Origin: Heterodera schachtii
Lineage: Eukaryota; Nematoda; Chromadorea; Rhabditida; Heteroderidae
Assembly (NCBI GenBank): GCA_023374025.1
Contig: SIJG01000156.1
Span: forward strand, 124,001-188,000
DNA: 64,000 bases
Direction of reading: 5' to 3'
Shown: one piece after another, positions 55,512-64,000 of the stretch
Numbering within the stretch: the first letter of the stretch is position 1
Layout: each line of letters begins with the position of its first letter
The notes under the pieces: generated by a model
What the model saw: the letters and a program-made list of their open reading frames with translations, nothing else
Told to the model about the DNA's origin: nothing
Database searches by the model: none
Position numbers and translations under genes: made by a program

Positions 55512-57764
55512 CTATGAGTTGTCCTCCGTTTTTGCTTCTTTCACTGTGACATCAATGGCCAATGTCACTTTGTCCTCGCTTTTGTTGTAAAAACCTTTTT
55601 CCGGGTCCATCAGTTCCTTAATTGATCATAATTGGGTCATTAAGGAAAATTTAATTGTCACTCACAGTAAATGAAATGAAACAAAATCCCCAGCCGTTGT
55701 TGTCTTTATTGTAAAAAACATAGTCATCAAATTCTCTTCTGAAATCCGACACTCCGTTCTTTTTCGAGACAATTCGAAAGGTTGTCGAACATCTGCAACT
55801 CCAATTTTCGTCTTAATGGCAATTAATTATTATAATTATTTAATTGCATTTGATTTGCACCTTTTTTTGTAGCATCACATAAAAGGTAAATGTCCAACCA
55901 TTTCTCATTGTCATTTTTCTTTTCTATTTTTGCCAATATTTTCCATGGAAATCCTCCGATGTGCACAGTTTCGCTTTTACGGTCACTCCAAATGACTTCT
56001 CGCGCAAATTCCGACACTTTTTCAATATCCATCGAAATCGTCCCATTGGATTTGTTAGGATCAGAAACGAATTTCTCGTTTTTTTCATCTTTCACTGTGA
56101 CATCAATGGTCAATGTCACTTTGTCCTTTTCTCTGTTGTAAAAACCATTGCTCGGTTCCAGCAATGCCTTAATTAACTCTAATTAGCTCAATTCAATAGG
56201 CACACTCACCGCATAGGAAATGAAATTTTCGAATCCCAAATATTTTGATTTATTGTCAAAAACATGGTCACAAAGTGTTCCAATGGAATTCTCAGCCACA
56301 TTTTTCTGTGAAATAATTCGAAACGTTGCCGAACATTTGCAGCTCCAACTCGGATCTTAAAGTAACTTTAATAGTCTGACTCATTAATTTTTGTTTTAAT
56401 TTACACCTTCTTCTGAAGCATCACACAAAAGGTAAATGCCCAACCATTTCTCATTTTTGTCACTGCTTTCGCTTTTCCTTTTTATCTGTGCCCATATTTT
56501 CCACGGGAGTCGCTTTATTTGTACAGTAAGGCTGCTGAATGCGCTGCTAATTATCTCCGCCCTCACATATTCTGACACTGTTTCAATGTCCATCAAAATG
56601 GTCCTTTCTGTCAAAATCCGTACATCGCTCGGAAATTGGACGGAAATGCGATTGTGGCAATTGTATTGAAGCACGTCGATCACTTCGTCCTTTGTTAACA
56701 CACCGGACGGAACTGTAAAAAACGGATTTGCCCTGGATAATTTTGCTATTTATCCATCAATTAAAACGGTTTTATTTTTTGAAACCCAAAATTATTTTTG
56801 TTCATTTCTCTCCATATTTTACCAATATCCTTCGTAAATTCCTCTTCTGAAATGAGTGGAAAGCGAATTTTGAAGAGCCCGGGACCGAACATGACACGAC
56901 GATTCTCTGCTGAGCATTCGTTGGCATTTTGACAACATTTGGCGTCGGCCCAACGGAGTGCCAAAAAAATTTAAATTTAAAAAAAATTATTCTTTGTAGC
57001 ATAAACAAGCCCGTATCCCGGGGAAAGGGGGGGGGGCTTGTCTCCCACCCGGCAAATGAAAAATCTCCCAATTTTCTTTTTTTCCCAAAATTTGATCTCA
57101 AAATTGCCAAAATTTCCCATTTTTCTCACGCTGCTGAAAATAAAAATTTTAGCGCCTGAAGAACAACAACAAAAAAAAGGCTCTTCGGGTGCCCCTCTCG
57201 AAATTTTGCTTCTGGACACTGGCCTGGTAAAAATTTACTGCATGCCAAATCGAAATTTCTTTTCGGATCTGTAATTGGTCACGTGCCAAAATTCCGAACA
57301 ACAATTTTTGATCAATTTGCAAAAATTCGTTGGTTTTGAACAAAGTGTCTGCATTTTTGTCAATATAAGCCAAACAATCATTTGCAAAACCCTAAATTAT
57401 TAAAAATATTATGTTGAAAAAAAGGCATTGCATTTAAAATTCTCTTAATTCGTTATCAATTATTTCTCTCCCACCTCCAAATCGAAAAGGAGAGCCTGGG
57501 CATAAGCCAAGAAAATATTGCGCATTTCGGAGAAGGGAATTTGCAAAGTTGCGGTGACCAAAGCAGGAATGTTGTATTTTTTGGCTAATTAAAAAGATTC
57601 AATAATTAATAAATTAAATTTTAAAAATTAATTCACCGGCGTAAAGCATTGCCATTGAGTTGTCTCCGTTCAATCCGCTTAAATCATCCGTGTAAATGAA
57701 GCTCAACATCACTTTGAACGCTACTGCTTCAACGTCGGGCACCTCCACCACAGGGCAATTAGCA
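55512..57764 (-). CDS. BTB(partial)-BACK-MATH-MATH gene
   Basis: Exons: 57637 to about 57764, 57475-57584, 57239-57391, 56823-56961, 56407-56712, 56210-56355, 55861-56167, 55666-55811 and 55512-55616. The first visible exon equals BTB exon 3 (NCPVVEVPDVEAVAFKVML, IYTDDLSGLNGDNSMAML). BTB exons 1-2 are missing. The BACK part has LVTATLQIPFSEMRNIFLAY and TNEFLQIDQKLLFGI. The first MATH reads METVSEYVRAE-like to LPWKIWAQIKRK, NWSCK-like and ALLEPSNGFYNREKDKVTL. A fused exon then runs straight into a second MATH (DIEKVSEFAREVIWSDRKSE, FPWKILAKIEKK, ELMDPEKGFYNKSEDKVTL). The intron before 56961 ends in TG, not AG. Tandem MATH plus truncated BTB makes it unlike its neighbours; it may be defective. 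Confidence 0.65.
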
Positions 57765-58115
57765 TAAGTAAAACCAACCACTTCTCTTTGCCAATGCTTT
57801 CATTTTTTCTTTTTTATTTTGCCCATATTTTCCACGAAAATCCAACACTTCTCGCGCAAATTGCGACACATTTTCAACCTCACTTTTGTCGTAAAAGCCT
57901 TTGCTCGGATCCATTAATTCAATTATTTAATTATTTTTTCAGAAATTCAGTAATTTATTGTGAATGTCAATTGCTCATTTATTTGAATTGGCACTCACCG
58001 CAAAGGAAATGAAATTTTCGAATCCCCATCCTGTCGATTTATTGTTTAAAGGGCGCAGTGGCAGGTCATCCACGGGCAACTCATCCACAAGACATCTCAT
58101 CCACATTTTTCTCGG
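57765..58115 (-). pseudogene. MATH patchwork fused to the 55512-57764 gene
   Basis: Read 5' to 3', a MATH exon 8 end (STGWGFENFISFA, about 57998-58045) is followed by exon 9 (ELMDPSKGFYDKSE). That jumps in frame into the middle of a MATH exon (ENVSQFAREVLDF, then K-Y-G-Q). The piece ends, without a splice site, against BTB exon 3 at about 57764. Within exon 8, several CATCCAC words at 58060-58105 form a small local repeat. The order shows two deletions or fusions in what was a double-MATH gene. Confidence 0.55.
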
Positions 58116-59387
58116 ATAAAAATTAAAATTAAATGGGTAATGCAAATGAAAAATAAAATAAATAAAATCCGGCAGAGCTTGAGAAATTTGCGACCAATGT
58201 TCTTTATCTTGCCCAACCGTTGAACTGTCAATGGTCCGCAAAAACCAATGGGTTTAATGATAGACTCATGTCACAATTGAAAGATATCACAGCCAAGCGC
58301 CATCACCAACTCGAAGCGAAGATTTTCATCAATTTTGTTTTATTGCCCGTGGATGACCTGCCCTGACCCCGTTTAAAACACGGTCACTAAGTGTCTCACA
58401 AGGGAACCTCGCGAGCTGTTAGTCGGAAAATGCATATGTGTTATATACTATTGGATAGAGCAGGGTCGACTTCTACTGTGAATTTTTAATTTTACGTGCC
58501 GATAGGCCGAACAGCGCAAAAGCGAATCTCAATTAAAAAATTTGGCTCAAAATCGAAAAATTTATCATTTTTTTGGACAAAGTCTGTTAACAGGTCCATC
58601 CAAATTTTCAAAATTTTTTAGGGCGGCGCCTATCGGCATCACCGTACCCCTTTCTCCTAAAAGTCTCTAGAAAAAAAGCGCCGCGAAAAAAAATATGATT
58701 TGAAAAACAAAAAGTAAGCAGAAATTTTTGATCATTTTTTTAAAATAAAATTCACTTACTGCATACGATTTATTTTTTGAAATGTAACGTTTCTCGTAAT
58801 TGACTTTAATTTTTAAATTCATATGGAAAAAACCAGGGCTGCCAGATGAAAATTTTAATCATTTTCCCATCGGAATTTTTTCAACTTTGAGCCATTTTTT
58901 TAAGAAAAAATAAGTTTTGAGTGCCCGGCGCCACATGGAAAATTTGAAATTTTGACTATTTTTTACAGTTTTTCACTGGAAATTGGCCATAAAAATGCCT
59001 ATACATATTTAATTATTTTATACAAAAATATTTATGATAAAAAGAAATAAAAAAAACACAAAATTTTTTATTATGAATAATAAAAAATTTTAAGCTAAAA
59101 TAATATAAAGATTTTTGACTATATGGTATAAGGAAAAAAATTGAAAAACCTAACAATTTGGTCAACCCCGACCTTGCTGACCCCGACATTTCCAACCCCG
59201 ACGGTCGGGGTCGCAACCCTAATATATTTAATTAAGCGAAGGTGTAAAAGTGAGGCCTTTGCTTTTGTTGCCCAACAAACCAAAGAAAGAACCCATGAAT
59301 TAATTGTCTTGGATCAGTGAAACTGTTTAAAATTCGATATTTTTACTATCAACAGAAAATGAGTGGTTGATTGGATGAGCTTATTCT
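58116..59387. other. Repeat-rich spacer
   Basis: A GGCGGCGCCTATCGGCATCA copy of the dispersed palindrome is at about 58621-58645. A CCCCGAC-rich MITE end finishing in GGTCGCAACCCTA is at 59160-59221. No gene is supported. Confidence 0.45.
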
Positions 59388-61967
59388 TCAGGCATTTTTT
59401 GTCCCTTTTTCTTCTTCCACTTTAATATTAATGGCCAATGTCACTTTGTCCTCATTTTTGTCGTAAATTCCTTTGTCCAGGTCCATCAATTGCTTAATTT
59501 TTTCAATTTTACTAAGCGAAGAAAAGGAATATTTTGACTGTCACTGACCGTAAAAGTAATGAAAAATGGAAATCCCCATCTGTTCACTTTGTTGTTTAAA
59601 ATATGGTCATATTTTCTCGTTACATCTTCCGTTCCGCTCTTTTGTGAAACAATTCGAAGAGTTGACGAACATTTGCAACTCCAATTTTCATCTTAATCAT
59701 AAAGAAATAATATTTCAAATTTAAATTGGTTTGTTCCACCAATTATTTGAGCAATGCACCATAGGAAAACGCCCAGATATTTTTCAGTGCTGTTTTTCTT
59801 CGTCCTTATTTCTGCCCAAATTTTCCATGGCAATCCTTTTGTGTAAAAGTGTTCGCTTAATCGACAACTGTTCACTTCCTCTCGCGCAAATTCCGACAAT
59901 TTCTCAATGTCCATCGAAAATGTCCCTTCTCTCTGATCGGAAATGCGTCCATGGCACGGAAATGCCATTGGGTACTGTCCGGGCGTATCGCGTAGATTCG
60001 GGTGGCAATGGAATTGGAAGACGGCGAGCAGTTCTTCCATTGTCAGAACGCAGGAAGGCACTTGGGGAAAAATGAATTCATTGGTTTACACGATTCTCGA
60101 GTCTTATTTGTCAATATTTAAGAATAAATTACTTTGTAAAAAAATAACCAAATAATCAGACCTCCTTTAAAAAAAAGCAGAAAAAATTTCACTAAATTTT
60201 TCAAAAATGCACAATTTTTGATGAAAATCTGCTAAAAATGGTTCAAAATCGCAAAATTTGTCATTTTTTTTGGACAAAATCTGTTAACAAGACGCATAAA
60301 AATCACAAAAAATTTTTTCGGCGGACTCACATGTTCCCCAAGAGTTTTTTGGAAAAACGGCCGCAAAAAAGTGGTTTGAAAAGCAAAAAAAAAAAGAAGA
60401 AAAAAGGTCGTTGCCCGTGGGTGGGTACCCCCCCCCAAGCCGAAATCCTGGGACCGTCCCTGCTTAAAGGAAAAAAAATGATTTTTCAAAATTAACCTAA
60501 CTACAAACAATCGACCGGATGGACACATCGCATTCGCATCAATTAACACAAAAAACTACCAATATTTAGCGAAAATTTCCTTTTTGTGATCAATGGGAAA
60601 CGAATTTTGAACAGTGCTGGACCAAGCACGGCACGACGATTCTCAGCAGAACATTCGATGGCATTTTGACGGCACTTTTCGTCAGCCCAACAAATTGCCT
60701 GAAAAATAATAAAATTATCCATTTTAAAAAATTTAAATGTTAATTAGTACAGCATTCCAAATGGTGAGTTCGTCTTCGATTTTCAATTGGTCACGTCCGA
60801 TAATTTCACACAACAAATTTTGATCAATTTGCAAAAATTGCTCAGATTGTAACAACGTTTCGGCATTTTGGTCAATGTAATCCAAACAATGACGAGAGAA
60901 ATCCTTAAAATTAAAATAAAAACATTAAAAAGGGAAATAAGAAATAAAATTTCAAGAGGAGTTCTCAAAGCCTACCAATACCTAAAAATTTATTGTTAAA
61001 AATAGGGAAAAGCTTCACTATTAGCCAAATTCTGACATTTTCGTTGAGAAGACGAGCTTCGACAAAGGCAAGGAAAACATTTGGCAATTCATTAATTGGA
61101 AAAGCCAATAAGGCTTTGATCAGTAGAGAAACGTTGTATTTATTGGCTAAAAATGTTTAAAAATAAAAATATTTTTTGTAATGTTTCCACCGGCGTAAAG
61201 CACTGCCATGGCATTTTGTCCGTTCAATTCGCTCAAATCTTCCGCGTAAATGAAGCTGAGCATCACTCTGAATGCAGCTGGTTCAACATCAGTCACCTCA
61301 ATTACGTGAGGACAGTCGGCAGAGGCTAAAAAATGATAAAAAAATTATTTTAAAAATATTTTCGGTTTTTTTTACATTTTGTCTTTGCGTTTTTGTCATC
61401 AAAACGGAACATCGACCCAAACACATCAGAAGCAAAAATCATCACGCATTTGTGTGCTTTCAAAAGCTAAATAAAAAGTGAAATATAAATGGAAGGAACA
61501 GTTTTTCATTTGGTAATCGTTCAATCATTGGTGCCATAAAAAGACAAAAAAGCTCATTTTTTTGCGATTCTGAGAAACTCGGGGGTTATCGAGAGCGCTG
61601 ATAATGAATCTGACATCATATTATCATATAAATCATCTAAATTATGATTTTTCGTCAAAAAATTTTTTTGATGGGTTTTCACTTTTTACATATTCAAAAG
61701 TACATAAAAACGTATAAAAAACAATATAATGTATTGGATGGAATTTTTTTTTTCTGGATGAACAAAGGAAAAAACGTTAAAACCCATCAAAAAAAAATTT
61801 TAGACTTCTCCCATCTGCTGCTGGTTATGGACCTGCTGGTAACTTTGGATTAGTCAACTTTTGTGGTCTCAATTCACCTCCATTTCCTTCCCAACCAAAA
61901 AGTGAACGTCCGCCTCATCGCCCGTGCTCAACATCAGCTTCAACCGTTCCAACAAATTGCTCGACAT
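59388..61967 (-). CDS. BTB-BACK-MATH protein, 428 residues, intact
   Basis: Nine exons: 61878-61967, 61376-61466, 61191-61325, 61037-61146, 60751-60903, 60560-60698, 59740-60060, 59549-59691 and 59388-59492; 1,287 bases in frame with GT-AG introns throughout. The BTB domain has MSSNLLERLKLMLSTGDEAD, VHFLVGKEME, LLKAHKCVMIFASDVFGSMF and VMLSFIYAEDLSELNGQNAM. The BACK region has FPINELPNVFLAFVEARLL, SEQFLQIDQNLLCEIIGRDQ and AICWADEKCRQNAIECSAEN. The MATH domain has GRISDQREGTFSMDIEKLSE, LPWKIWAEIRTKK, NWSCKCSSTLRIVSQKSGTE and QLMDLDKGIYDKNEDKVTL. Unlike three paralogues its first intron uses GT. This is the cleanest member of the cluster and the best reference for repairing the other exon models. 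The expected role is Cullin-3 ligase adaptor. Confidence 0.85.
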
Positions 61968-62038
61968 TTGATTTTTTAAAATTGTGGTAATAACTGAATA
62001 CGGAAATTATAAGAAATGAATAGGTTAGGATTTTTAGT

Positions 62039-62120
62039 GGCAAAAAAGCCTAAAATATTAACTAAAAAAGTGGCAAAAAAGCCTAAAATATTAACTAAAA
62101 AAGTGGCAAAAAAGCCTAAT
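62039..62120 (+). repeat. 33-bp tandem repeat, about 2.5 copies
   Basis: GGCAAAAAAGCCTAAAATAT followed by TAACTAAAAAAGT repeats at 62039, 62072 and 62105. Confidence 0.7.
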
Positions 62121-62289
62121 AGTGCAAAAAATAATATGTAATGAGAAACTAAAATTTAATAAATTGAATCCGATTTTTTACAGAGATCGAAAGGGGAGGA
62201 AGGAACAAAGTGAAATAATTTTTTCAGAATTTCCGATGATAAAAATTGTTTTATGTCTAATGGAAAATTTTCGTTATAAATTGTTTAGT

Positions 62290-62540
62290 TTTTTTCTTCA
62301 TATCATAAAGTATCTCTAAGTGTTTTCTAGTAGCCTGCAAAATTAAAAAAATTTTTGTTAGGTTTCAAAAAAGATGGCCAAAAATGTTTGAAAATCAGAT
62401 TTATTGGGTACTTTTGGTCATAATAACTTTGCTCAAACTTCGCCAAATTTTTTGAGATTTAGGTGAGCTAATAGAAAAATATTAGGGCTATCGAATAATA
62501 CCAAGAATGTTTAATTTGGTTAGCTTTGACAAAAGTTCTG
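62290..62540. mobile_element. Palindromic MITE relic
   Basis: Mirrored phrases TAGTAGCCTGCAAAATT and GGTGAGCTAATAGAAAAATA, then CGAATAATACCAAGAATGTT, match the interior of the 382-bp family. The ends are lost. Confidence 0.5.
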
Positions 62541-62851
62541 GGCAATTTTTTGTTGGAAATTTTCATTTGATGGTTTTTTATATAATGCCCTTTTTGATGG
62601 TTTCTATATAAGATTAACGAATGAGCACAGAAAGATTGTCACCGATTGCATTTTATTTACGCAAAAAAAAAAACAACAACTCTTTATTTACACATACATA
62701 GCAGGGATGTTGCAAGTTTCGCTTTTTCGCTTTTTTGGGCCTTTCGCTTTTCGCTTTTTGGCTGAAAAGCGAAAAAAAAGTACATGCCTAAACACAAAGT
62801 TTTTACCAAGTTTTTATTAAATAAAGTAAAATTTGCTTTTTTTTTATTAAT

Positions 62852-63140
62852 GTGTTGTGTGATGTAGTGGTTACTGCATGAACCTTGACACTACTTTCTG
62901 TCATGAGTTCGATGCCGGTTAACGGTTCTTTTTAATTTATTTTTTTTTAATTTTAAATTTCACCTGGCACTGCCTATCGGCATCAGCGGGCCAAAAAATT
63001 CGTAAATATTATTAAAAAAAAATTCTCTCAAATCGCAAAAATCTATCATTTTTTGGACAAATCTGTTAAGAGATCCATCCAAATTTTCAAAATTTTTTCT
63101 CGGCGGCGCATATCGGCACCGCCGGACCCTGTTCTCTTAA
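62852..63140 (+). mobile_element. tRNA-derived SINE
   Basis: An A-box-like GATGTAGTGGTTACTGCA (62861) and a B-box-like GAGTTCGATGCC (62905) stand 44 bases apart, as in tRNA genes, but no acceptor stem pairing is visible. The body continues into two copies of the GC palindrome module (62965-62990 and 63100-63128). The same A/B-box words appear in the intron element near 48385 and 49370. Confidence 0.55.
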
Positions 63141-63149
63141 AAGTTGAGG

Positions 63150-63205
63150 ATATCCCCGACATTTGAGGACCCGACATTTGAGGATCCCGACATTTGAGGA
63201 CATAC
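63150..63205 (+). repeat. Degenerate GAGGACCCGACATTT minisatellite
   Basis: Four units are related to the arm arrays of the element at 22338-24506, with GAGG in place of GGGG. Confidence 0.6.
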
Positions 63206-63603
63206 ACTTTCAAAAAAATAAATATAAATTTTATTTTATATCATTATAAAAAAAGAAAAAGCCTTTCCAAGGGCCAACGGGAACGAATGTGTCAAAAGGT
63301 GATCAGGGACAACCGAATAATTCCAATCTTTCGTCTCCACATACAGCGTATAACATGAGAATTCCAAGATCTGCTTTTGAATTTTTCACTTTTCTTGTTG
63401 CCCTGTTTTTGACTTAATAATTTATAAAAAACCGGGAGGTCCGGGACCTTGGTACTCAGTTGTACTCAGTCGTCCGCTTCCAGGTCCCGGTCCCGTGGCG
63501 CTCTAGTATTTAGGTATGCTAAATTTTCCTATTTCATTCTAAACAGTCGAACTAAAGCCATAGGATTTATACTAATTGGTAAAGAATATCCTAAACATCC
63601 GTC

Positions 63604-63707
63604 ATAGGGTTGTGCCCCCGAATCCCGACCCCGAACGAATTGGTCGACCCCGACCCCGAACATGCTGACCTCGAATCCAACCCAGATGGTCGGGGGCACA
63701 ACCCTAA
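63604..63707. mobile_element. Short MITE, about 104 bp
   Basis: Inverted ends TAGGGTTGTGCCCCCGA and mirror enclose a CCCCGACCCCGAAC-rich core. The flanking octamers match only partly. Confidence 0.5.
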
Positions 63708-64000
63708 TATGTCGTATTGCCCAGAATGAGCTACAGTCCAAATAAAATTTTTTATTTCTTGATATATTGGAGATGCTGCGAGTTATGGGTGATCAGAACA
63801 ACCAATGCAAAAAAGGCAGTGAACACTGATCAGTACATTTTTGAATTAGCGCCCCAAAATATCGCATTTGGCATTATGAACAGGGCTCGGATCTGTTCTG
63901 ATTTGGAGGGTCCAAATCTGATAAAATAAAATGTTCTGATTTCTTAAATAAACTCAAAATTTTTGAAATTTATGGCATAATGTCACTTTTTTATCAAAAA

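Overview
The window looks like nuclear DNA of a plant-parasitic nematode, most likely a cyst nematode (Globodera/Heterodera group). This is inferred from short AT-rich introns, from gene families I associate with those genomes (F-box-like and BTB-BACK-MATH proteins), and from the dense repeats. No RNA gene, telomere or bacterial-type operon was seen. Almost all genes are split, so each gene below was rebuilt by hand from homologous exons, splice sites and reading-frame phase; exon coordinates are in the evidence fields.

Layout. 1-3380: a young, deleted LTR retrotransposon (Gag-protease only) sitting inside an F-box-like gene whose first exons survive at 3381-3928 (-). 4058-6180: two non-autonomous DNA transposons and a decayed small-F-box relic. 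7043-10111 (-): a small F-box gene missing its last exon and a related 122-residue gene. 10112-14470: repeats. 14474-17363 (+): a partial member of the small family and a complete 331-residue F-box-like gene. 17364-24984: repeats, including a 2.2 kb foldback transposon whose terminal arms are minisatellites. 24985-26209 (-): a complete 355-residue F-box-like gene. 28100-29676 (+): an unrecognised four-exon gene with nested MITEs in an intron. 31709-32049 (+): an F-box pseudogene. 33164-61967: a cluster of BTB-BACK-MATH genes (33164 +, 42091 -, 45589 -, 51842 +, 55512 -, 59388 -) plus fragments, interrupted by a coiled-coil/ubiquitin-like gene at 39024-40316 (-). 61968-64000: repeats including a tRNA-derived SINE.

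How the genes relate. F-box proteins are adaptors of SCF (Cullin-1) ligases, BTB-BACK-MATH proteins are adaptors of Cullin-3 ligases, and the window also holds a divergent ubiquitin-like protein. Nearly every recognised gene therefore belongs to the ubiquitin system. The copies range from intact to relic: two BTB genes are fully intact, one has a one-base frameshift, one has a TG splice acceptor, two lack the BTB exons, and some are fragments. This is a birth-and-death gene cluster inside transposon-rich DNA. Several MITE insertions are documented by perfect 8-bp target duplications, and two can be compared with a paralogous empty site.
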